Source: Alphaproteobacteria bacterium
Lineage (GTDB): Bacteria > Pseudomonadota > Alphaproteobacteria > Micavibrionales > Micavibrionaceae
DNA: 64,000 bases
Direction: 5' to 3'
Assembly: GCA_024279035.1 (NCBI GenBank)
Contig: JAJRSA010000013.1
Location: forward strand, 1-64,000
Below, in pieces: positions 8,983 to 17,857 of this stretch. The position numbers and the translations under genes were made by a program. Under the pieces are notes generated by a model. The model did no database searches. It was not told the origin of the DNA and saw only the letters and a list, made by a program, of their open reading frames with translations. How positions within the stretch are numbered: position 1 is the stretch's first letter; each line of letters starts with the position of its first letter.

Positions 8983-10740
8983 ATGAAGACAACATTTAAA
9001 GCCCTTCTTTTAACAACAACAATTCTCTCGCTTGCGGGATGTTTTGGCGAAGACTCCACAGAGCAAGAGACATCCAAAGCGTCAAAGCATATGGAGTATG
9101 TTCAACAAGAAATTAAAAAACCCTTGAATGTGAAAACAGTCTCAGGAAGTTACTTGATTGCCCAACATGCTCAGATCTCCAATGATTGGGAGACAGCAAG
9201 TCTTTATATGAACAGAGTCTTGGGAGAGCACCCTTCTGTGACCCCTGAGATGAAAGATGCGTTAGAAAAACGTGCCATGATTCTTAATCTCGGCGCTGGA
9301 AAAGTGGACACAGCTTATATTTATGCTAAGAATTTTTCAAAAAAGAAGGAAAACCCCCTCTCCCGCCTTGTGCTCTCTCTCCCGCCTTTAAGAGCACAGA
9401 ATTTTGATCTTGCCATGAAAGAGATCGAAAAAATGTCTGTAGGGGGCGTGTCCGACCTCATTAAACCTATTGTGAAGAATTGGATTCTCTTTGGACAGGG
9501 GAAAACACCAGATATTAAAAAAAATGTTTCAGGGCAAGAGCTCTATCATTTAATGCTTGGCGCGGACTATGCAGGAGATGCCGCCTATATCAAAAAAATA
9601 TCTGATGTCCCCTTTTCAAAAGCAGGGCTGACAAATCAGGCTTTACTCCATGTTGCTGATATCTTGTTGCGTCACGATTTATCTGGGCGAGCTCTGTCTA
9701 TTTATCAAGATGTTCATGCACAGATACAAGATAATGAGGCTCTAAATAAAAAATTAACGCTCTTGGAAAATGGAGAGACAGTTCCAGAGGAGATGTTATT
9801 CAAGAGTATTAAGTTTCCTCATATTGGAGTCTCCATGGCACTTTTTGATATAGGGATGCTCTTGTTTCAAGAGCAGAGCTTAGATAGTGCTCGTATTTTT
9901 GCCTATCTTTCTTTAAATCTTAACCCTGCCTTGGAAGAGGCTAATTTGCTCTTGGCCTATATTGCAACAGATTATAAAGCGTATGATGAGGCTATAGACT
10001 TCTTCAAAACCATCACCACAAATGATACACAGCGTTATGCACGAGCCCAGCAACATATCGCCGATCTTCAAGAGCGTGCTGGAGATTATGAAGGGGCGTT
10101 AGGAACATTAGAAAATCTCCTTCTCCAGCAAAAAGACATCGCCCTTCAAATCCAAATTGGTGATATTTCCCGTCAAAATGAGAAATATAAAGACGCTCTG
10201 AAGGCGTACAATAAAGCCTTCGAGATGATTGAAGGGGATATTTCACAAGAGCATTGGAGCTTATATTACTCACGCGGGATTGTATTCGAACGCTTGGATC
10301 AATGGAATAAAGCAGAAGACGATTTTCAAAAAGCCTTAGGGTTTGAACCTGATCACCCTTATGTCTTAAATTATTTAGGCTACAGCTGGGCAGATCAAGG
10401 CAAAAATCTTGAAGATGCCCTCAACATGATTACAAAAGCAGTTAAACTCCGCCCAGAGGATGCCTATATCGTGGATTCTCTCGGATGGGTCTATTTTAAA
10501 CTGGAAAAATTCAATCAAGCCGTTGCGCCTTTAGAAAAGGCCGTCGCTTTATTCCCAGGAGATCCCACAATTAACGATCATCTTGGAGATGCATATTGGA
10601 AGGTTGGACGAAAGCACGAAGCCCGCTTTCAATGGAGCAGAGCGTTGAGCTTTGCCGAAGAAGACCCAGAAAACCTCTCCGAAGAAGAAAGTCAGGAGCT
10701 CGTAACACAGCTCAAAGGTAAGTTGAAAACGGGATTATAA
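8983..10740 (+). CDS. TPR-repeat lipoprotein
   Basis: A 585-aa protein with a lipoprotein signal: the lipobox LAGC puts the acylated Cys at residue 20. The mature part is a chain of tetratricopeptide repeats, clearest in the C-terminal third (for example YVLNYLGYSWADQG and YIVDSLGWVYFKL). It is expected on the periplasmic face of a membrane as a protein-interaction scaffold. Homologues follow ETF-QO in other alphaproteobacteria. The partner is unknown. It ends just before a dispersed palindromic repeat. Confidence 0.85.
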   Translation: MKTTFKALLLTTTILSLAGCFGEDSTEQETSKASKHMEYVQQEIKKPLNVKTVSGSYLIAQHAQISNDWETASLYMNRVLGEHPSVTPEMKDALEKRAMILNLGAGKVDTAYIYAKNFSKKKENPLSRLVLSLPPLRAQNFDLAMKEIEKMSVGGVSDLIKPIVKNWILFGQGKTPDIKKNVSGQELYHLMLGADYAGDAAYIKKISDVPFSKAGLTNQALLHVADILLRHDLSGRALSIYQDVHAQIQDNEALNKKLTLLENGETVPEEMLFKSIKFPHIGVSMALFDIGMLLFQEQSLDSARIFAYLSLNLNPALEEANLLLAYIATDYKAYDEAIDFFKTITTNDTQRYARAQQHIADLQERAGDYEGALGTLENLLLQQKDIALQIQIGDISRQNEKYKDALKAYNKAFEMIEGDISQEHWSLYYSRGIVFERLDQWNKAEDDFQKALGFEPDHPYVLNYLGYSWADQGKNLEDALNMITKAVKLRPEDAYIVDSLGWVYFKLEKFNQAVAPLEKAVALFPGDPTINDHLGDAYWKVGRKHEARFQWSRALSFAEEDPENLSEEESQELVTQLKGKLKTGL

Positions 10741-10754
10741 ATCTCCACAAATAC

Positions 10755-10863
10755 GTCATTCCTGCGGAGGCAGAAATCCATCTTTCATTACAAAGACAGT
10801 GGCTGTGCCACTGACATGTGGATCCCCGACGATAGACATGCTGTACATGTCCTCGAGGATGAC
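10755..10863. repeat. Palindromic dispersed repeat, copy 2 (109 bp)
   Basis: It is the same length as the copy at 7162-7270 and shares its core (GACAGTGGCT.TGCCACTGAC, GGATCCCCGACGATAGACAT, GTCCTCGAGGATGAC). The 5' end here is GTCATTCCTGCGGAGGCAGA, so divergence is concentrated in the left arm. It sits between the convergent TPR lipoprotein and desaturase genes. Confidence 0.8.
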
Positions 10864-10892
10864 GATAAGAAAAGGGGTTTTTACAAACGTTT

Positions 10893-11996
10893 TTATAAAT
10901 TCTGCGTCTTTAATGTCGCAAAAGAGACCATTTTTTGTGCTGACTCATCCCATAGAGCCCATTTGAGGCACTTTAAGCTTTCTCTAAAAGACATGCGGTT
11001 GATGTGTTTTAGGGCGGGGAAATCATCAAGACATTCTTGTAATCGATAATTAGGGATAGAGGCATTGAGGTGGTGAATATGGTGAATGCCAATACTTCCC
11101 GTAAACCATTGAAGCCATTTGGGAAGATCATAGTAAGAGCTTCCCATGATGGCGGCTTCATTGTAACTCCATTGCTCTTGGTGTTCCCAGTGGGTGTCTT
11201 CGAATTGGTGCTGAACGTAGAAAAGCCATCCTCCAATGCATGCTGTGATGACTAAAATAGGAAGATAGACAATGAAAAGCGTTGTATATCCAACCCATGC
11301 GCCAAGGAGCCCATAGGCAATGGCAAGTGTTAAGTTTGTCTGTAAAATACTCTTTTTAATATTTTTACCAGATAAATTAACCTTTTTGGACCCCTCAGGA
11401 TGTAGAAAAGGCTGTGTAAACATTGAAAATCTTTGGGCAATGATAATAAAGAGAGGTGCTGCAAAAAGGAGGAGAAGAAAAGGATTTCTGTAGAGGCGAT
11501 ATTTAATTTTGTTGCTTTGAGAGAGCGCTTTGTACTCATGAACGGTCAGAGTCTCAATAGAGCCATATCCACGGCGTTCAAGATTTCCAGAGCCTGCATG
11601 ATGAATATTATGGACGCGTTTCCAATAATGATAAGGAGTCCATGTCAAAAGGCTAATAAAGCGTCCTAGTCGATCATTTGCTGTGGATGTTTTAAAAAAA
11701 GAACCATGTCCACAATCATGTTGAATAATGAAAAGGCGGACGAGAAGGCCTGATGTAGGAAGGAGGAGGAGGGCGTATCCCCACCACAGATGAGAGAGGA
11801 CAGAAGCAATCATCAGAGTACAACTCGTCAGAAATAAGAGTATTGTCCCTGAAAACTGAGAGAGTGAATGTATTAAATGACTCTCTTTGTAGTGATCACA
11901 ATGGGAGGCAATCGTTTTAAAATATGCTTTTTTTTCAATTTCGCCGTCTTGAGTCAGAGAAGAGATCTCTCTGTCGGCAATGGATGGATTGTACAT
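10893..11996 (-). CDS. Membrane fatty acid desaturase
   Basis: A 367-aa di-iron desaturase with several membrane segments and the three histidine boxes: HDCGHGSF (about residue 92), HNIHHAGSG (about 128), and HHIHHLN near the C-terminus. These are the iron ligands of the acyl-lipid/acyl-CoA desaturase family, which introduces double bonds into fatty acyl chains in the inner membrane. Substrate and regiospecificity cannot be read from the sequence. It is a monocistronic leftward gene that converges on the TPR lipoprotein gene across a palindromic repeat. Confidence 0.92.
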   Translation of the reverse strand: MYNPSIADREISSLTQDGEIEKKAYFKTIASHCDHYKESHLIHSLSQFSGTILLFLTSCTLMIASVLSHLWWGYALLLLPTSGLLVRLFIIQHDCGHGSFFKTSTANDRLGRFISLLTWTPYHYWKRVHNIHHAGSGNLERRGYGSIETLTVHEYKALSQSNKIKYRLYRNPFLLLLFAAPLFIIIAQRFSMFTQPFLHPEGSKKVNLSGKNIKKSILQTNLTLAIAYGLLGAWVGYTTLFIVYLPILVITACIGGWLFYVQHQFEDTHWEHQEQWSYNEAAIMGSSYYDLPKWLQWFTGSIGIHHIHHLNASIPNYRLQECLDDFPALKHINRMSFRESLKCLKWALWDESAQKMVSFATLKTQNL

Positions 11997-12106
11997 AAAA
12001 TCTTATCTTTTAAATTATTGACCAGAATTATTATTTCATTTCTTAAAAGCGGAGACAAGGAATAAAAAAAATACCTTACAAAAAAAGGGGGGGTAAAGTG
12101 AGTGTG

Positions 12107-12712
12107 TCAGTTTTTAAGGTGATTAATTAAAACGGAGACATCTCCGCCGCCACGCTGAATGACAGAAGAGAAATCAGAGCGTTGTGTCACGCTCATACTT
12201 ACTCCTGCGACCATCACATCAATAATCCTATATCGTCCATTCTGATGACGAACACGCCAATCAACAGGAACATTAGAGGCATTGTCTGGGTCTATAATTT
12301 TAGACTTCACAAGTGTATCTTTTTCACTCAAAGAGATAGATTTTAAAAGCTTAACGCTTTGTCCTTGATATTCATCAAAGCGCGTTGAATAGACGTCTAT
12401 GAGCATAGATTTGAAGAGGGTCATATACTCTTTCTGTTGAGAGGGGGTCATTTTGCGCCAATAGCGCCCGACTGCAAATTTACCGATGGCATAGATATCA
12501 AAACTATTGCTGAGAAGAGATTTGAATTTCTTGGATTTTTGTTCTTTTGTGAGTGTCTTGTCAGAGAGGAATTTTAATCCATTGTCTGTCATGGTCTGTA
12601 CAAAGGCATGTGCCCCCGACTCTCTTTGCGTCTCTGTAGAGGCAATGAGTTGTGAAGAAAAAGCCCCCATAAAAAATAGAATGAAAATAATATAAGTTTT
12701 TTTGAAAAGCAT
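12107..12712 (-). CDS. mlaC: MlaC-like phospholipid shuttle protein
   Basis: A 201-aa periplasmic protein with an N-terminal signal peptide (about 24 residues) and the MlaC/Ttg2D fold pattern: FAVGRYWRKMTPSQQKEY, then TRFDEYQG, then WRVRHQNGRYRIIDVMVAGV. MlaC carries phospholipids between the outer-membrane MlaA complex and the inner-membrane MlaFEDB transporter to maintain outer-membrane asymmetry. It is directly downstream of mlaA, about 100 bp away on the same strand. The ABC components are not in this window. Confidence 0.92.
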   Translation of the reverse strand: MLFKKTYIIFILFFMGAFSSQLIASTETQRESGAHAFVQTMTDNGLKFLSDKTLTKEQKSKKFKSLLSNSFDIYAIGKFAVGRYWRKMTPSQQKEYMTLFKSMLIDVYSTRFDEYQGQSVKLLKSISLSEKDTLVKSKIIDPDNASNVPVDWRVRHQNGRYRIIDVMVAGVSMSVTQRSDFSSVIQRGGGDVSVLINHLKN

Positions 12713-12816
12713 GCCTTTATCCAGAATTTACTATGTTGTGTTCTCTATATATGTAGTCGTACCACGAGAGTCAAATTTTACAGGAAAAAAATAAAAAAGT
12801 GGTAAAGATTGCAAGA

Positions 12817-13557
12817 TTATTCAAAATCAGGGAGAGAGTCTAAAGATGTTTCTCCGTCTGTAATAAGGTTATTCCTGTTTTGAACATACACACTACGTAA
12901 TGTTGCATAGTGGTCGATAGAGCTATTGCGGAGATCAACAAGGACATCGAGGAGTTCTTCTCGTTTATCTAAGAAGGTTGTTGCGCCTCCGACATAAACA
13001 AGAGCATCTTTGTCGATATTAAAGAACCAGTGGTTGAGGGGGTCGGCAAAAGAATCAACAGCAAGGCCTGTATAATCACGCACAGATCCTGGACCAAAGA
13101 GAGGCGCAACAAGATAAGGCCCATGACCCACACCCCACACAGCAAGTGTTTGTCCAAAATCTTCTGATTCGTATGGAATGTTTTCATGTCCCGCGACATC
13201 AAAGAGTCCTCCAACGCCAATGAAAGTATTAACAGAGGCGCGTGTTATCACATGTCCTGCCCCGTCAAGATCTCCTTGAAGAAGTTCGTTTGCCAGAATT
13301 ATCGGACTTCTCAAATTGCGCAAGACATTACGAACGCCTTTGCGTGCAGGGGAGGGGACAGCAGAACGGTATCCTTTGACAATCGGCTCAATGGCGGCCT
13401 TATCGATAGCGTTATTAAATTTATGAACGGCGCGGTTTCTGCTTTCAAACGGGTCAGAAATCTCGGATGTTGTATGAGGAGAAGAACAAGCTGATAGGCT
13501 TAATGCAAGAGCTAAGCTTATGAAGAGGCGCGTTACGCTATGTGAAAAAAGAGTCAT
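12817..13557 (-). CDS. mlaA: MlaA/VacJ family lipoprotein
   Basis: A 246-aa outer-membrane lipoprotein that removes mislocalised phospholipids from the outer leaflet. The lipobox LSAC places the acylated Cys at residue 24 of the start used here (ATG at 13555-13557); a longer open frame begins at 13611 but would put 18 extra residues before a normal signal peptide. Family motifs are DPFESRNRAVHKFN, VITRASVNTFIGVGGLFD and GVGHGPYLVAPLFGPGSVRD. It is followed by mlaC on the same strand, the common alphaproteobacterial arrangement. Confidence 0.93.
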   Translation of the reverse strand: MTLFSHSVTRLFISLALALSLSACSSPHTTSEISDPFESRNRAVHKFNNAIDKAAIEPIVKGYRSAVPSPARKGVRNVLRNLRSPIILANELLQGDLDGAGHVITRASVNTFIGVGGLFDVAGHENIPYESEDFGQTLAVWGVGHGPYLVAPLFGPGSVRDYTGLAVDSFADPLNHWFFNIDKDALVYVGGATTFLDKREELLDVLVDLRNSSIDHYATLRSVYVQNRNNLITDGETSLDSLPDFE

Positions 13558-13650
13558 TATTTTATATCCATATTTCTGTTTTTTTTGTACCACATTAACC
13601 TTAACATCCAAAAGGTTAACATTTATTTAGCGCGTAATATATAGGTGTCT

Positions 13651-14754
13651 TTACCCATCTTCAAGAGACAATAATATCCCTCCTCCAAAGAGTGCTGTAA
13701 TTGCAACAGGCGCCCATGCGGCTATAAAAACAGGAATTTGGCTAGACGCGCCCAATGCTTTTAAGAAATTAGAGAGAAAAAAGAGAATAAAGCCTATCCC
13801 CACGCCGATCGCAATCATTTTAAAAGCGTTTTGTGAGCGGGGCGGACGTAAAGTAACGCAGGCGGCAATAAGAATAAGAGTGGCAAAAAAGAGAGGAAGA
13901 GAGAGCATGGAGTGAAAATAAATTCTCAGAGCTGCGGAATCAAACCCTGTTGAGTCGAGTGTATGAATAAAATTAGGGAGCTGCCAAAAAGACATGGTTT
14001 CTGTGTCTGAAAAACTCTTTTCAATTTTTTGAGAGGTAAGTGTTGTTGGCAGTGTAAGAGTTACATTTTTTTGAGTTTCCTCATTTTCAGAGAGCATCTG
14101 TGCCTCTTTGAAGACCCATTTTCCGCTCTGAAGGTGAGCTTTGGACGCATCAATGCGCCAGAGGAACTGGTCGTTTTCATTAAAACTCAAGGCCATCACA
14201 TGGGAGAGTATCCATGCAGAGAGGTCTAATTCTTTGGCGTGAATGATGGTGTAGCCCGTTTCAGAGGGTTGTTTTAACCAGAGTCCATTTTTGAATAGGG
14301 CGATTTCATTTTTATCTTTTGACAGATAGGTTTGTTCGAGAGTGTTGAATTTTTTAATCAAAACAGTCCCTATCGGATTTAAAAGTCCAATAACAAGAAC
14401 ACCAAGAAGAAGAGAGCACACAACAAGGGGGGCTATAAATTGCCACACCGAAAACCCAGCTAATCTAAAAATCGTAATCTCATTTTTTGTATTGAGAGAC
14501 CAAAGCGTGAGGAGCGCACTAAACAAGATAATGAAAGGAGATATAGTCTGGGCAATGTCTGGAAGTTTCAAAAGACTCATTTGAAAAATACGAAGAAGAG
14601 GCACATCCTCAAAATTTGACGCACGGCGGAGGAGTTCAATAGAGTCGAAAAACAAAACAAGGCTTAGAAGAATGAGAGTCATCAGCGCAACGCGCATTAA
14701 AAAGACTTTAATACTATAGCGCCAAAGCGCCTTTTTTGAGAAGAGCGCGCTCAT
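13651..14754 (-). CDS. lptG: LPS export ABC transporter permease LptG
   Basis: A 367-aa inner-membrane permease of the LptBFG complex that extracts lipopolysaccharide. It has three membrane helices at each end and a periplasmic beta-jellyroll between them, matching LptF/LptG architecture (YjgP/YjgQ family). I chose ATG at 14752-14754, preceded by AGGAG on the coding strand and sitting 1 base beyond the lptF stop; the longer open frame to 14793 would overlap lptF by about 40 bp. It is the second gene after lptF, so LptG is the natural call. Confidence 0.9.
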   Translation of the reverse strand: MSALFSKKALWRYSIKVFLMRVALMTLILLSLVLFFDSIELLRRASNFEDVPLLRIFQMSLLKLPDIAQTISPFIILFSALLTLWSLNTKNEITIFRLAGFSVWQFIAPLVVCSLLLGVLVIGLLNPIGTVLIKKFNTLEQTYLSKDKNEIALFKNGLWLKQPSETGYTIIHAKELDLSAWILSHVMALSFNENDQFLWRIDASKAHLQSGKWVFKEAQMLSENEETQKNVTLTLPTTLTSQKIEKSFSDTETMSFWQLPNFIHTLDSTGFDSAALRIYFHSMLSLPLFFATLILIAACVTLRPPRSQNAFKMIAIGVGIGFILFFLSNFLKALGASSQIPVFIAAWAPVAITALFGGGILLSLEDG

Positions 14755-14755
14755 G

Positions 14756-15850
14756 TTACGTCTCCTCTTTGTGTCGTGTAAGAAGATAGGCACATAGCGC
14801 TATGGGTAGAAAAACAATCCAATAGCAGAATATGAGGGCAAGAGCACTTTTAAGTGCCATATTTGAAAGGGCAATATAGAGGCTTTGAATAAGAACAATG
14901 AGTGCAATAGAGAGTATAATTTTTGCACTCTGCCCCTGTCGATTAATGCTTCCACAGAGAAGAGAGGCCAGAGCTATGAAAACATAAGTGAGCGTTAGAA
15001 AAGGCCCTAAAATTCTCAGATGTGCCTCTACCTTGAATTCGTTACGTTGTGTTTCACTGAGGGCAGGATCGTTTTGGGTGCTGAAAAGGTCTTTAAGTGT
15101 GCGTTCTTTTGGTTTTCTTAAGCGTGTTTGAGAGGAGTCCTTTTGTTCAGGAAGATCTATGGAATAGCGGTCAAAACTTAAACGCTGGAGGGTTTTTTTC
15201 TGTGGATCATAATCTTGGCGGGCGCCATCAAACACAATAATTTTATTGCCTGTCTTGGTTTCGGCCAGAACACCTTTTTTAGCATAGATCGTTTTGGCAG
15301 GCTCGGACGCAACACGACTATCATGAATAATTAGACCATGAAGCTCTCCCTTATGATCTAAGTCTCTAATATAAAAAGTTAAACCGTTTCCTATATCATT
15401 AAACACACCGTCTTTAAAAATAAGACTCGATAATTCTGATTTTAGAATTTGTTTAAGCACATTTGTTTTGCCAATAGACGCAGGCCCAAGCCACGTGGTC
15501 ATGATGATGAGGAGAAGTGAAAAGATGAGGGCGAGCAGTAAAACAGGGCGTGCCAGTGACCAGTGTGAAAAGCCTGTCGCTTTGAGAACAGAGAGCTCAC
15601 TGTCAAGGCTCATGCGATTGAGAATAAAAATCACAGAGCTTGCCAACCCAATGGGCACAATAATCTCTAGAAAACGAGGCAGATTCAAAAACGTCAAAAT
15701 CCAAAACGACCATGTTGATGCCCCTGACTCTACAATCAGCTCCAAAAAACGGAGAGATTGCGTCAACATCGTCACCGTCACTAAAATCAGCGAAATAAAC
15801 ACTGTCGCAATCAAAGTTGTTCGAAATATATAGTGATTATAAACGTGCAT
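14756..15850 (-). CDS. lptF: LPS export ABC transporter permease LptF
   Basis: A 364-aa inner-membrane permease, YjgP family, with three N-terminal and three C-terminal helices flanking a periplasmic domain. The segment FLNLPRFLEIIVPIGLASSV is characteristic of the family. It pairs with LptG and the ATPase LptB to drive LPS transport to the LptC-A-D bridge. It is the first gene of a leftward lptF-lptG pair and diverges from pepA across a 68-bp promoter gap, the classic neighbourhood. Confidence 0.93.
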   Translation of the reverse strand: MHVYNHYIFRTTLIATVFISLILVTVTMLTQSLRFLELIVESGASTWSFWILTFLNLPRFLEIIVPIGLASSVIFILNRMSLDSELSVLKATGFSHWSLARPVLLLALIFSLLLIIMTTWLGPASIGKTNVLKQILKSELSSLIFKDGVFNDIGNGLTFYIRDLDHKGELHGLIIHDSRVASEPAKTIYAKKGVLAETKTGNKIIVFDGARQDYDPQKKTLQRLSFDRYSIDLPEQKDSSQTRLRKPKERTLKDLFSTQNDPALSETQRNEFKVEAHLRILGPFLTLTYVFIALASLLCGSINRQGQSAKIILSIALIVLIQSLYIALSNMALKSALALIFCYWIVFLPIALCAYLLTRHKEET

Positions 15851-15918
15851 CTTGCCGATCTGTATTATTTATTGCAGTGTATGTTTTATAAATAACATAT
15901 GAAAGGTTTTCTAGTCTT

Positions 15919-17403
15919 ATGATTGATATTTCTTTTTCCTCTGCGTCCCCTAAAAGCAAATTTGATGTGCTTATTATTCCTGTCTTTGCGGATAAAGAGC
16001 TGGGAGAGCAAGCACAGATATATGTTGGAGAGCATAATGGATATATCCAAAATTATCTTGAAGATCAGACGAAATTTACGGGAAAATCAGGGCAGGTATT
16101 CATTTTGGTGGCGCCTCAAGAGACATTGCACAAGAGATATATTCTCGTTGGGCTTGGGAAAGAAGAGGCGTTGAAGGCTTTGGATCTTGAAACGGTGGGC
16201 GGAAAATTGTCTGTGGCGCTGTCCTCGTGTGAGGCACATTCTGCGCTTCTTGACGTGAGAGGTTTAGAGCCTTATGTGGGAGGGCATATTAGCGTGGGTT
16301 TAAAATTAGCGCGCTATAGTTTCAAAAAATATAAAACAGACTCAGAATCAAAGGCAAAAAAAGACCTCAAATTAAAAATTATCTCTGACAATGCGACAGA
16401 GGCAAAAGACATATTTGCACCACTGGAGGCCTCTTCCGAGGGCATCAGCTTTGCACGTGACCTTGTGAATGAGCCGCCTAACATGCTCTACCCTGAGAGT
16501 TATGCCAAAATTATTAAAGACGAGCTCAAACCTTTAGGGGTTAAAATTACAATTCTTGATGAGAAGAAAATGCTCAAGATGGGTATGGGGGGGATTATGG
16601 CGGTTGGGATGGCTTCTGCCCGTCAACCGCGGATGGTGATTATGGAGTGGAAAGGGGATGATAAAAGCACAGATAAGCCTCTTGGTTTTGTAGGGAAAGG
16701 GGTAACCTTTGATACAGGCGGGATTTCGATGAAGCCTCCTGCAGGGATGGATATGATGAAGATGGATATGGGAGGCTCTGCCGCCGTCGTCGGAGTGATG
16801 AAATCTTTAGCGCTCCGTAAAGCCAAGGTGAATGTGGTGAGTGTTGTGGGGCTGGCAGAAAATATGCCCGATGGCACGGCGTATCGTCCAGGAGATATTA
16901 TTACGTCCTATGCGGGGAAAACGGTTGAGATCTTAAATACAGACGCAGAAGGGCGTTTGGTCTTAATGGATGCTTTGACCTATATCCAACAAGAGTTTGA
17001 CCCTCAATTGGTCATTGATCTGGCAACGCTTACAGGGGCTATTATGGTGGCTCTTGGGCATGAATATAGTGGTACATATGCCAATACAGATACCCTATGG
17101 ACACAGCTTGAAAAGGCGAGTGATGAAAGTGGTGACAAGCTCTGGCGGATGCCGTTGGATGATGTGTACAAAAAAGAGATGGACAGCACGATTGCCGACC
17201 TTAAAAATTTAGGCGGGAAATATGCCGGCTCATGCACAGCAGCAGGATTTTTAGAAAAATTCATTGATAAAGATCGTCCATGGGCACATTTGGATATTGC
17301 AGGGACAGCCTATATTAATAGCGCAAAGCCAACAATTCCAAAAGGCGGGACAGGCGCAGGTGTGCGTGTGCTAGACACATTCGTCAGAGAGAATTACGGC
17401 TAA
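15919..17403 (+). CDS. pepA: Leucyl aminopeptidase (M17, PepA)
   Basis: A 494-aa cytosolic M17 aminopeptidase that releases N-terminal residues from peptides using two metal ions. The active-site region reads GKGVTFDTGGISMKP and includes metal ligands K and D; the signature NTDAEGRLVLMDAL supplies the D/E ligands and catalytic Arg. Length is normal. It diverges from lptF, and its TAA stop overlaps the ATG of holC, so the two are translationally coupled. Confidence 0.96.
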   Translation: MIDISFSSASPKSKFDVLIIPVFADKELGEQAQIYVGEHNGYIQNYLEDQTKFTGKSGQVFILVAPQETLHKRYILVGLGKEEALKALDLETVGGKLSVALSSCEAHSALLDVRGLEPYVGGHISVGLKLARYSFKKYKTDSESKAKKDLKLKIISDNATEAKDIFAPLEASSEGISFARDLVNEPPNMLYPESYAKIIKDELKPLGVKITILDEKKMLKMGMGGIMAVGMASARQPRMVIMEWKGDDKSTDKPLGFVGKGVTFDTGGISMKPPAGMDMMKMDMGGSAAVVGVMKSLALRKAKVNVVSVVGLAENMPDGTAYRPGDIITSYAGKTVEILNTDAEGRLVLMDALTYIQQEFDPQLVIDLATLTGAIMVALGHEYSGTYANTDTLWTQLEKASDESGDKLWRMPLDDVYKKEMDSTIADLKNLGGKYAGSCTAAGFLEKFIDKDRPWAHLDIAGTAYINSAKPTIPKGGTGAGVRVLDTFVRENYG

Positions 17404-17852
17404 TGACAGACATTCGATTTTACCATTTAACCAAAAAGACTCTCGAGCAAGCCCTGCCCGATCTCCTCACGCGTGTACTGGATTTAGGACGTAAAGCGGT
17501 GATTAAAGTCGTGGACGAGGAGTCTATTCCCATCATGAGTAAACATCTGTGGGTCTGTCGTCGCAATGGATTTTTCCCTCATGGGATTGAAGGCGATGGA
17601 CATCCTGACTACGATCCTCTCTGGCTTACGACTAAAGAGGATAACCCTATTCAGGCGGACACCTTAATTCTTACAATGGGTGCAGAGTCTACGCAGATGA
17701 ACGAGTATGACATCGTTTGTGAAATGCTCAATGGACACAACGATAATGAAGTGCAAGCCGCTCGCACGCGTTGGAAAAACTATAAAGAGCAAGGGTTTGA
17801 TCTGACCTACTGGCAACAAGCCGAAGATGGAGCTTGGGCGAAGAAAGCGTAA
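17403..17852 (+). CDS. holC: DNA polymerase III chi subunit
   Basis: This 149-aa protein is the length of HolC, with family features such as FYHLTKKTLEQALPDLL at the N-terminus, then WVCRRNGFFPHG and a C-terminal RTRWKNYKEQGFDLTYWQQ. Chi links the clamp loader (through psi) to SSB at the replication fork. Its ATG overlaps the pepA stop, the usual operon arrangement in many proteobacteria. No psi gene is in view, which is normal for alphaproteobacteria. Confidence 0.93.
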   Translation: MTDIRFYHLTKKTLEQALPDLLTRVLDLGRKAVIKVVDEESIPIMSKHLWVCRRNGFFPHGIEGDGHPDYDPLWLTTKEDNPIQADTLILTMGAESTQMNEYDIVCEMLNGHNDNEVQAARTRWKNYKEQGFDLTYWQQAEDGAWAKKA

Positions 17853-17857
17853 TCAAT

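Noticed and set aside
14755-14793. Upstream start for lptG
   Set aside because: It would overlap lptF by about 40 bp, while ATG 14754 has a good AGGAG ribosome site.
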